NCBI GenBank assembly: GCA_007026445.1
Contig: VDMD01000115.1
Location: 1 to 64,000 of the forward strand
Reading direction: 5' to 3'
From: Schizophyllum amplum
Taxonomy: Eukaryota; Basidiomycota; Agaricomycetes; Agaricales; Schizophyllaceae
DNA length: 64,000 bases
Below are positions 21,960 through 31,448 of this stretch, piece by piece; position 1 is the stretch's first letter; each line of letters starts with the position of its first letter. The position numbers were made by a program, and so were the translations under genes. The notes below the pieces were generated by a model that did not search any database, was not told the origin of the DNA, and was given only the letters and a program-made list of their open reading frames with translations.

Positions 21960-23454
21960 ATGTCGGAAAAATCTGAAGTCGCAAGTTACCCCTTGCTAGG
22001 CCATATTAGGCGATTAGGCCTCCGGGGGGTAATTAACGCAAGCCTATCTCCAATCCACGCTTATTAGGCCGATTATGCTAAGTAGGCCTAATCGCACATA
22101 ATCACCAATATTAGGACTAATTAGGCTGCCAGCCAGGGCATAACAAAAAAAATAGCAGGGGCGATCGCGCGGTACCGCTCCCGGTACCCCGCGACCACCC
22201 CTACATCACCACCAACTCGATGTAGACAATGAGATGTATTTGCAGGGTATGATAATATACAAGGGGGTGGGACATAGCAACGAAGCTGCGATACACGGAA
22301 GCCTCGCCGAGATCATCTGCAACGACTGGTCAGACATGGGCTGACAGTTAGAGAAGGCGCACGCACCTCACGCACATAGAAAACTGCAGACCCGCTGTGG
22401 GGTTTGTTAGAAGAAATCCAACATACCGCGCGGACGACTTACAGCCTGAACGTCATCGCGCATCTGGCGGGGCATCCAGCGCTCCTGATGATTTCTAGCA
22501 CCCCAGATGTTGACTGGGGCACCATAATCAACGAGACAATGGATCTGACTGACAACAGCGAGGCAACTAGGAGTATGGGTTGCTGGGGTGCATGGTGGTC
22601 GCTGGTCAGGCGTGGGTCGTTGGCGCTGCTGCTTACAAAAGCGCTCGGCTTTTGCCGAGATTTCCCACGCCTTCTTTGAGCGACGACAGGGGTGACGCGG
22701 CCAGGCTGGCAGTATTGCGCCGCCGTCGCGTAAGCCAGCACGGGCGACGATTCGAACGAGTAATCGCTCATGGGTGTTTTGGCGGTCATGTAGGACGTCG
22801 GCACGCGCGCGCTTGCGCAAGCGCGATCGCTCTGCGACACGTCGTGTATGCACACGCCCGCTCGTCCACTCCTTTCTCGAGACAGCTTGTCAGCGCAATG
22901 CGTTGTATAATATTTTGCGACCAATGTCAAGGATATACACTATGAACTACTTGTCCCTCCGATAGGAGTCCTGCGAGCATTATGCCAGGTGTGCTGCTTG
23001 CACCTGCATTCGGCCAGCCACAACGTGAACCTGTTACCTGGTCGATGCTACTACTGATTCGGACATGTTATTGCATACCAATAATGACTCTATATAATCT
23101 ATCTAGTATCCACATCATCTCACTCGATAGCGTGAGCCGGAAACGGGCAGGCATAGCCAAGGGCCTTGCCAGCTAATGCTATAGGCTCTGCTCCGCGCTA
23201 CTACATACGTGGAGCAAGGGCAACGTCGGCATATGGCAGAGCACACCGACTTTCCTTGGTACCCCACGCGAGCGAGCGTCCACGAGCACCCTGGAGCTTG
23301 GGGCGGTGGGCAGTGGATAGGGCACAATTGAGCCTAAGAGCGGCTAAACAGACCTAAGCCGACATAATACCTGCCTAATTGGGCGGCGCGCCTGACATAA
23401 TTAGGCCATTAGGGGGTCGTACGTCTAATTAGGCTTTTCCGATTTTTCCGACAT
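21960..23454. mobile_element. Putative non-autonomous TIR element, 1.5 kb
   Basis: The left end reads ATGTCGGAAAAATC at 21960-21973, followed by TGAA. The right end read backwards from 23454 gives ATGTCGGAAAAATC then GGAA, so the terminal inverted repeat is about 14-18 bp. Both subterminal regions are loaded with TTAGGC/GCCTAA motifs, many inside CTAATTAG palindromes, at about 21997-22130 on the left and 23355-23435 on the right. Repeated subterminal motifs are typical of hAT-like and related transposons. Flanks show only a weak possible 8-bp duplication (TCTTCTTC versus TCGTCTTG). Frames inside (22404-22930) show no transposase motif. Call rests on structure alone. Confidence 0.5.
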
Positions 23455-23600
23455 CGTCTTGTCAACCTCGATCGCCAAAGCAATACTCACGAACTCGACC
23501 TCAGCTTGAAGGCGAGTAGCGCGTCCCATACTAGCGTATGTGTACAACCTTGTCCTTGATGTGATAGCTGAACGTACCAGCAGTTAGCGCACACAGCCGC

Positions 23601-25313
23601 ATGTCTTCTCGAGCGAAAAGAGAGGATGTGAAGGCGCTGGCCGCCTCTCCCCAAGAGTTGATGGCCAAAGCTGCACTTTACAGGCCGTCCGCTACCACTG
23701 CGGACGCTCTACGCTCGGGTCATACTGTCACAGCGTCAGCGGAGGTACACCGTATATCCTCTTTGGCGGACGACGCGGACAGAGCAGCAAGCGCGTTGCA
23801 GCGAGAGATTACTCGCCTCCGCGCTGTTGTATCGGAGATGAAACAGCACAAGCAACAGACCGTCGCCTTTTCCGTGCAGCAGCGAGCTCTTATCTCTCCC
23901 GCTCGACGACTTCCAACCGAGACTCTGATGCAGATCTTTGGCTACGTCTGTGCTCACGTCGAATTCAGCTTGCTGAAAGCAAGCTATCCCGCTGTCGATG
24001 CCAGCCAGGTCTGCCAGCGATGGCGTGCTATCGTTCTCGACTCACCATCCCTGTGGTGCCCAGGGATCTGCATCGCTGTCGCCGACATTCCCTACGAATG
24101 GGAGTGGTATTTCTCGGGAAATCAGGACCTACCTCGAATGCAGAAGAAGACGGAGCAGATGCAGACTGCCCTTCGCACGTACGTGCAACGTTCAGGCAGC
24201 GCATCGCTTGACGTGTGTATCGTGCGCGACAAGTTTTGTGGCGAACGACAAGCAACAGCGATATGCAAGTGCATTGCGGAGCACTTCCGCCGCTGGCGCT
24301 CCTTACAGATGACCACGGTCATTGCTACCCACCTAGGCCAATTTTTCGACAATTTGCACAAAATTCGTAGACGCAGAAAGAACAAAAACGAACCGCCCGA
24401 ACCTGCAAAGACTCCTCACCTCCTCGAGAGCCTGACAATCGATTATCACCACCCCAACGGCTACAACAAGGCGCATATCCTCCATATTGCAGACGTACCT
24501 CAGCTACGCAAGGTCTCCGTGCCATGTCTTCTGCGTCTGCCTTGGGACCAGCTCACGAACGTCCACATCAGCGACTGGATAGATCTGCGCTCCTGCATGA
24601 CGGAACTCATAGCGCCTTGCCATCTTCGCCTGCAGGCCCTGCGCGTATCTATCGAATGGGCCGATGGCAATTTGGGCGTCCCTTGCGTGCTGCCTGAACT
24701 CGGCCGGCTGCACATTAACGCTGGATACGTCGAGGTCGCCGCGCGTTTCTTTTCCCGCATCACAACTCCGGCGCTGACGCATCTCGCCATCCGAGGTGCT
24801 ACGTCGGAGATGCAAAATCCAGAACGTCAAGATGCTCATTTTATAGCCAGGAACGAAGAGGATGCGGATTCGTTCCTAGATGCATGCGAGCAGTTCGTTG
24901 CGCGCTCAGGGTGCCGCGTCACGCACCTTGCGCTCGAGAATGCATCACTGGAAACAAATGTTGTTCTTGGCTGGCTGGACGCTTTACCGTCCCTTGAGCA
25001 TCTCCGGATCCTCGATACCTCCTATATCGACATAATTCAACAGCCCGATTCAGCATACGACTACACGTACATGGAAAAGACCCCTTCTTGCATCAGTCAA
25101 AGCCTCTTCCTCGCCATGACAGATCCCGGCTGGAACGAAGACACCCAGCCTCCACAGACCATCCTGCCGCGTCTCAAATCGTTCTATCACAAGGGCGCCA
25201 CGAAGTACGCATTCCAGGAAGCGGAGATGCGTGACATCGTCCACCGTCTCTGCCAATCAAGGAGCAATCCGCCGTTGTTGTTCACTGTCGATGGTGTGGG
25301 CACGTTGAAATGA
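23601..25313 (+). CDS. F-box protein, LRR-like family, intact copy
   Basis: Single-exon 570-aa protein. A coiled-coil-like N-terminus (residues about 50-85, DRAASALQREITRLRAVVSE) precedes an F-box at about 95-145 (ISPARRLPTETLMQIFGYV, QVCQRWRAIVLDSPSLW). A long LRR-like region follows (PHLLESLTIDYHH, VPQLRKVSVPCLLRLPWDQL, LPSLEHLRILDTSYID). Coiled coil plus F-box plus irregular LRR is the commonest layout of the expanded agaricomycete F-box family. It is presumed to be a Skp1-binding adaptor. An inverted, frameshifted paralogue lies at 29404-31021. It sits just right of the putative TIR element. Confidence 0.85.
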   Translation: MSSRAKREDVKALAASPQELMAKAALYRPSATTADALRSGHTVTASAEVHRISSLADDADRAASALQREITRLRAVVSEMKQHKQQTVAFSVQQRALISPARRLPTETLMQIFGYVCAHVEFSLLKASYPAVDASQVCQRWRAIVLDSPSLWCPGICIAVADIPYEWEWYFSGNQDLPRMQKKTEQMQTALRTYVQRSGSASLDVCIVRDKFCGERQATAICKCIAEHFRRWRSLQMTTVIATHLGQFFDNLHKIRRRRKNKNEPPEPAKTPHLLESLTIDYHHPNGYNKAHILHIADVPQLRKVSVPCLLRLPWDQLTNVHISDWIDLRSCMTELIAPCHLRLQALRVSIEWADGNLGVPCVLPELGRLHINAGYVEVAARFFSRITTPALTHLAIRGATSEMQNPERQDAHFIARNEEDADSFLDACEQFVARSGCRVTHLALENASLETNVVLGWLDALPSLEHLRILDTSYIDIIQQPDSAYDYTYMEKTPSCISQSLFLAMTDPGWNEDTQPPQTILPRLKSFYHKGATKYAFQEAEMRDIVHRLCQSRSNPPLLFTVDGVGTLK

Positions 25314-25609
25314 GGTCCATATGGATGCGTGGTACTTAGAAGGAGGTTTGGATTACGGTGTGCCTCCGTGGGCAACAAGGGGAAAAGAGTGAGGGAAAAG
25401 TGTACCTCCTTTGCATCGCAAGGTTAGCGTACTGTACTATGCCGCTCATACATCGCTGAGTGCTGACCTTTCCGAAGAAGGACGCTGGCAAAGGGCTCAT
25501 GTGCTTACATGATATCAGATCGACGAGTCGGACTTCACACCAGTTGTTCAGCATTGTGAATTTATGATACAAGAACTACACCCATTCCACTTGCTTCCAG
25601 CTTCCCCAA

Positions 25610-27559
25610 TTACTGTAAATGTTGCATCAGCCAGTCATCAAGATGAACGATGCTCGCCAGACTAACCGTGATAACCGTGGGCTTGTCGCGACCGAGGTAC
25701 TCCTTCAACTTGCTGATCTCGAGCGCGACCTCAATCAGGCCCTTGAGCCCCACAGACGCCTCCTCCGCGAGCTCCGCCTTGCTGGCGTCGGGGCCGAGGT
25801 ACCGCTCGATGTACATGCGCACCGTTGCACCCTGGCTGCCCGTTCCGCTCAACCGGAAGACGACGCGCGAGCCATCGTCGAAGGTGATGACGTGCCCCTG
25901 GTTCTTCGACACCGACTTGTCAATCGGGTCCGTGTATGCGAAGTTGTACAGGCCTGCGACCTTGAACTCGCCGCCGCCGAAGGACTGGCCGTTGAGCGAG
26001 CCCGAGTTGAGGTGGTCGTCGAGGTTCTTGACGAGCGCGGCGGCACCGTCGGATGGTACCTCCTCGTAATCGTAGCGAGAGAAGAAGGAGCGACCGTAGA
26101 TGGAGTAGTGGCGCTCGAGGAGATCCTTGATGCCGATGAGCTTATTCGGCGAGTCGGCGTTTGCGGCGGCGAGGATGTTAAGCCAGGCGACGATAGCCCA
26201 GATGCCGTCCTTCTCGCGAATGTGGTCGGAGCCGGTACCGAAGGACTCTTCACCGCAGATAGATAGTCTGCCAGCATCCATCAAGTTGCCGAAGAACTTC
26301 CAGCCTGTTCGTTGTCCCCGTCAGCTGCGCTCACTACTGAGCAAATTCCCACTTACCGGTCGGAACCTCAAAGTACTCCAGGCCCTTCTTTTGCGCGACG
26401 AGGTCGATCGCCTTGCTCGTAGGCATGCTGCGCGCGAGACCCTTCACGCCACCCTTCTTGAAGTATGGGATGCTCTCGGCCCAGTCGGCGATGATTGCCA
26501 CCGAATCGGAGGGCGTGACGAAGGCGCCCTTGCCGTAGATCATGTTGCGATCACCGTCACCATCGCTCGCGGCGCCGAAGGCGATGTTGTTCTTTTCAAC
26601 AGCCTCCACAAGCGAGTGCGCGTACGTGAGATTCGGGTCCGGGTGCCCGCCGCCGAAGTCGGGAAGCGGCGTGCAGTTCTGCACGGAGGACTCGGATAGG
26701 CCGAGCTCCTTGACGATAATCGCGTGTGCGTACGGGCCCGTGACACCGTGAAGACCGTCAAAGAGGACCTTGAAGGAGTCCTGGTTCGTGAGCAGAAACT
26801 TCTTGATCAGGTCGAAGTCGAAGATCGACTGGAGCAGCTCGACGTAGTCCGAGACGGAGTCGATGATCTGGACCTTGGAAGGACCATAAGTCGTCTCGCC
26901 AATCTTGGACAAGTCAGCCTGCAGGACACGCCGTTAGTCTCGCGAAAGATCGGAGGGAGATGTAGGCACGCACATCCGGTAGCTCGATGACTTTGTAGCT
27001 CGAGATGGTCTTCGTCTTCTCGTAGATCTTGTTCGTCACATTTTCTGGCGCCGGTCCACCGTTCGACACGTTGTACTTGATACCGAAGTCGTTGTCCGGG
27101 CCGCCAGGGTTGTGGCTGGCAGTGAGGAGGATACCGCCGTACGCTTTGTACTTGCGAATCACATTTGAAGCCGCGGGGGTGGACAGGATCGAGTCCTTGC
27201 CGACGATGAACTTGGCAACGCCATTCGCGGAGCCAATCTTCAGGATCGTCTGCACAGTCTCCGGTGAGAAGAAGCGGCCGTCGCCACCGACGACAATCGT
27301 CGCGCCCTTGGGGTCGATGGAGTCGAAGATGGATTGGACAAAGTTCTCCGTGTAGTGCTGTGGCCACGGTCACCAACGTGCGTCCCATCGATGAGCGCCG
27401 CGCTGCTCACCTCCTGCTGGAAGACCTTGACCCTGGGGACGCGACGCGTCGTGAGCGAGATAAGCGATGGACGCCGCGCGACACGCACCTCTTACGGAGG
27501 CCAGAGGTGCCCGGCTTTTGGCCCTCAAAAGGCTTGGTCGCAATCTCCTTGACCGACAT
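25610..27559 (-). CDS. Phosphoglucomutase
   Basis: Interconverts glucose-1-phosphate and glucose-6-phosphate in the cytosol (alpha-D-phosphohexomutase family, PGM1/PGM2 type). Minus exons 27489-27559, 27411-27432, 26974-27357, 26357-26918, 25667-26304 and 25610-25612 sum to 1,680 nt (559 aa), the canonical length. Motifs: KPFEGQKPGTSGLRKRV at the N-terminus, the phosphoserine loop TASHNPGGPDNDFGIKYN, the metal loop DGDGDRNMIYG, the sugar-binding GEESFGTGSDHIREKDG and the phosphate-binding RLSGTGSQGATVRMYIE. The protein ends KPTVIT like other eukaryotic enzymes. The last intron (25613-25666, GTTAGT to TTTACAG) lies exactly between the final ACG codon and TAA. Intact. Confidence 0.96.
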
Positions 27560-27923
27560 CGATGAAGTATAAGAACAAGTTGCGAAGGAACAGACAGGAG
27601 CCTTCGAAGAATTCTAGGGCCTTATGAAGTCACTCTACACGTGCGTGGCGCTACTTTAGGCCTGGCGCCCTCGTAGGAGAAATAATGGTATGTAGTGGCG
27701 ATGTATGAATATATGAGCGTTTAGTTACGACATAAGTACATTGGGTACATAAACTCGGACGAGACGCGCAAGCGAGAGAACGGGCATTGCCAGAGGGCCG
27801 AACACATTTTTCCCGCATCGCCAGCACGTCGGATCCGAGTCGAAAGGAATGTATTGTCCGCCGTGCATACCTGCAGGAGATGACGCCTCCGTCCGAAGAA
27901 TAGACATCGCACGACGCAGAACA
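27560..27923. other. Intergenic, nothing recognised
   Basis: Probably the promoter of phosphoglucomutase and the 3' region of the dolichyldiphosphatase gene. No repeat or RNA motif was seen. Confidence 0.5.
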
Positions 27924-28850
27924 TTACACGTTTTTCCTGGCATCTTCACGGGCGCGTAGGGCGTCCCATTCCGATCTCCACCGCAGCCATTCGGCTTCGC
28001 GTCCCGCGTCCGGCCATACCGCCCAACCGTCCCGAAGTTGACACCAAGTCGACATGGGGTTGGCGAGCAAGAACATCTTGAAACGCCCAAGGAGCGAGTT
28101 CGGTCGTCTCCTCGGTATCTGCACAGCCAGCATGTACAACGCGCTACCGCATGCGACACCTATGGAAAAGCCCCAAACGACCTGTCGCACACTGTGGTAC
28201 ATCAGGTAATACCTGTCGAAGGATAAGGGTGGGCCAGCAACTGGCGCACGAACAAGAGACTCACCTGGAATACGCCACAGCGCCGGATAGACACGCGATG
28301 CCGACGTAGACAAACATCCTGAAGCATTGGTCAAGAGCAGCGTTTCCACTAGACGCGAAGCGATGCCGCAAGTAGAGGTGGCAAGTCAGAAATGCCCAGA
28401 AAAATCCCATATATTGGGAATGGGATGACGGGAATCCGTAGCCATTGCCCACTTGGTCTGAGCGAGCGATGAGTAGAAGTTCGTCATCACGCATACAAAT
28501 AGCCTACCATAAGGACGGTCTTCCTGGACGATGTGCTTCAAGACCCAGTTGAACGCCTCGCAAGCGAGCTGGCCCGCCCACATGACAAGCACGACGTATT
28601 CGCGTGTTTGCACGGTCAAGGCCGCGTACGCCGGCTAAGGCAACTTTAGCTATAATGATTGGAGCGGATAAGTCGCCGTACCATGAGTAGTATAGGCGTC
28701 AAGGATGCCAGAGCAAGAAACCATGACAGCAGGGACTCGTCGGGGTCTAACCTGCTCGTTGAGCTTCGGTAAATTTATGGACACGTCAGACGTACAAACT
28801 ATATGTGTAAGGTCCAAGGCCACACGCGGAGCGGGCTCCTCGTTGTCCAT
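27924..28850 (-). CDS. CAX4: Dolichyldiphosphatase (PAP2 superfamily)
   Basis: Hydrolyses dolichyl pyrophosphate on the lumenal side of the ER so that the carrier can be reused in N-glycosylation. Minus exons 28796-28850, 28682-28746, 28508-28634, 28265-28457 and 27924-28212 sum to 729 nt (242 aa). The three phosphatase signatures are present: KHIVQEDRPY, PSSHSQYM and SRYYLMYHSVRQ, with hydrophobic helices between (WFLALASLTPILLM, EYVVLVMWAGQLACEAFNWV, MGFFWAFLTCHLYL). The start MDNEEPAPRVALDLTHIVYP matches the family N-terminus once intron 28747-28795 is removed. The C-terminus (ANPMSTWCQLRDGWAVWPD) is also family-typical. Intact. Confidence 0.93.
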
Positions 28851-29403
28851 TCCGGGAGAGAAGGCGAACAGACGCCCTTGTCTCTGTGGCAAGCTGGTGG
28901 TGGAGCAAAAGAATAATGGGTGTGCACGTGCACACCAGAATCAGGGATGTTTGGTTTTGTTTACTGCTCAGATATCGGTGCCCAAAGACTGACTGTAGCT
29001 CTGAGGCCTCATCAACATCTCAGAAGGCAATATGCCTATTCAGTGTGCTATGCGCATGACCACCACGATATCCGAAGTGCATAGTAAAACCAGGCGATGG
29101 AGGTAAGTACTGTACAGCCAAGGTCGAGGGCCAGCAAGAGCTCGTAATCTTGCTCTAAGATGCAAGAGAAAGGCAGGGATGATAGACATATAATTGTGAC
29201 TTCGTACGGCAGAGATGAGCTATAGAGACGGGCTCGTCGCGACGGTACGAACGAGTACGAGAGACGATGGCAGAACAGGACGCGGTCACGTGCTCCACCA
29301 GCCCGAGACCACGTCGCCACCTTCTCCTGTTCTCCTCTGGGCGAGTTTCAGGACCGTGCCGGCCACTCGTAGTCAGCCGTCGCCCGTCCGCGTGTTTGTA
29401 TCG
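28851..29403. other. Intergenic, no gene recognised
   Basis: A 90-codon minus-strand frame at 29048-29320 contains a hydrophobic stretch but no recognisable domain; it is probably chance. Nothing else stands out. Confidence 0.4.
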
Positions 29404-31021
29404 TCATCCCACCGTGCCAGCACCATCGGCAGTGAACAGCAACGGTGGGTCGGTTCTCGATTGACAGAGACGGTGTACGATGCCACGCATCTCCTCATCT
29501 TGATATGCTTCAGCCAATTTTCCCCCGTGGTGAAACAATGCAAGGCACGGCAAGATGGGTGGCAGAAGCTCGGTATCTTCGCTCCAGCCCGGAGTCGTCA
29601 TTAAATAATTGCGAGGAGCTCTTGACTGATGCAAGGTGGTGTCTTCTTCCTGTGTGTATCATAATCGTATGCTGAACCGGGCCGTTGGATGAAGTCAATA
29701 TCGGAGGTCTCGAGAATCCGGAGATGCTCAAGCGACCATAAAGCGTCGAGCCAGTGAAGAACAACATGTCTTTCCAGCGATGCATTCTCGAGCTCGAGGT
29801 GCGTGACGCGGCATCCTGAGCGGGCAACGAGCTGCCTGGATACGGCGTAGAACCGACGCGCATCCTCCTCGTGCTCGGCTATGAAAGAGCCTGGGCGACT
29901 GTGGCGAGGCCCCTCGGATGGCGAGATGCGTCAACGCCGGAGTCGTGATGTGGCCGAAGAAATATGCGACTACCTCGGCGTCTCCAGCGTTGATGTGCAA
30001 CCGGGCGAGTTCAGGCAGCGCGCAAGGGACGCCTAGATCACCACCCGTCCACTCGATAGATATGCGCAGGGCCTGCAGGCGAAGATGGCAAGGTACTATG
30101 ATCTTCGTCATGCAGGTTTGCAAACTTATCCAGTCGCTGATGTGGACATTTGAGCTGGTCCCAAGGTAGATGCATAAGACATGGCACGGAGACCTTCCGT
30201 AGCTGAGGTAGATCTGGGAGACGGTTGATTAGATACTTGTTGTAGCAGTCGGGGTCGTAGTATTCGATTGTCAGGCTCTCGAGGAGAGGGAAATTCCAAC
30301 GGGGTACGTGGATAGCGACCAGTGTGGTTACCCGTAAGGAATGCCAGCGGGGGAGGTGGTCCACAATGCACCAGCATATGGCTTTTGCTTGCCGCTCTTC
30401 TGGCTTGTCGCGGCCTACGATCCGCACGGCAAGCAGTGCGCCGCCTGAACGTTGCACGTACGTGTGGAGAGCGATCTGCATCTGCTCCGTCTTCTTCTGC
30501 ATTTGAGATATGTCCTGATCTTCGGATGAGTAGTACAACTCCCATTCCTCGGCAATAGCGATGCGGAATTCAGGGCACCACAGGGGTGGCGAGTCTAGAA
30601 CAATAGCACGCCATCGCTGGCAGACCTGGCTGACGACGACGGCGGGATAGCTTGGCTCTATCAAACTGAATTCGACGTGAGCACAGACGTAGCCAAGGAT
30701 CTGCATCAGAGTCTCCGTTGGCAGTCGTCGAGCGGGAGAAATAAGAGCTCGCTGCTGCGCTGAAAAAGCGACGGCCTGCCGCTCGTACTGTTTGATCTCG
30801 GAGACAACCGCGCGGAGGCGAGTGATTTCTAACTTCAAGGCGCTGGCTGCTCGACTCGCGTCATCCGCCTGAGTGGATATATGTTGGATCTCCGCTGGCG
30901 TTGTAACAATGTGTCCCGAACGTATATCCTCTAGAGTGGAAGCGGACGGCCTATAGATTGCAGCATGGACCACCAGCTCTTGGAGGGATCCGGATGGCGC
31001 CTTTCCATCGTCTCTTTCCAT
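29404..31021 (-). pseudogene. Decayed paralogue of the 23601-25313 F-box gene
   Basis: Minus-strand sequence matching the intact F-box gene almost end to end. The first part (31021 down to about 30155) is open and has the coiled coil (ASRAASALKLEITRLRAVVS) and the F-box (ISPARRLPTETLMQILGYV, QVCQRWRAIVLDSPPLW). Near 30150 a net 2-base loss against the intact copy shifts the frame after LPWDQL. Homology continues in a second frame (PCHLRLQALRISIEW, LARLHINAGDAEVV, ITTPALTHLAIRGA) until about 29900. It then moves to a third frame (LVARSGCRVTHLELENASLE, WSLEHLRILETSDID) and finishes in another (EEMRGIVHRLCQSRTDPPLL). Multiple shifts with homology kept throughout mark a non-processed pseudogene from an inverted duplication. 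Confidence 0.85.
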
Positions 31022-31448
31022 CCGAGGAGGCGTGCGGATGTAGGACCGTTTACTGCTGTTACAATCAGCTTTGAAAAACCCAAAGATACCCGAGAACGCA
31101 CAGAAAAGTGGGACACGACGATCGTTCTGCACCTGAGGAGGGTACAGCCAAAGTTTCAGTTGGTCGCTAAGAACAATGGGACCGGAGATTGAGCCGACTT
31201 CCGCCACGGGATATTCGGGCCGGACCCCTGAGGCTAGGAGCGCCATCGTTCCCCTTCCTCTCGACCATCTCCTCGTATCACAGTTACCAAGGGACACCGG
31301 CTGTCGCTCGTCCTAGCTACTGACGGCTGCTCCTCAACGTAACTGGGCGCAGTCGCGCAGGCCCTGGAGCCGTCATCGCAAGGTCATAGATCGCACGGGA
31401 AACCGAATACGACAGAGCATCGCGTTAGGTTCCTTGTCTTACGCCGTC
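31022..31448. other. Intergenic between the F-box pseudogene and the TRP channel
   Basis: The open frame of the pseudogene extends into this stretch but shows no homology to the intact copy beyond its start codon. It probably contains the channel gene's promoter. Confidence 0.45.

Noticed and set aside
21997..22130. TTAGGC-rich tract as an internal telomere repeat
   Set aside because: Motifs are dispersed, in both orientations and often palindromic, not tandem. Subterminal transposon repeats explain them better.
25619..26266. Long plus-strand frame opposite phosphoglucomutase
   Set aside because: Shadow frame of a strongly conserved gene; no independent motif.
29048..29320. 90-codon minus-strand frame with a hydrophobic stretch
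   Set aside because: No recognisable domain, and its open start region overlaps probable promoter DNA; support too weak for a gene.
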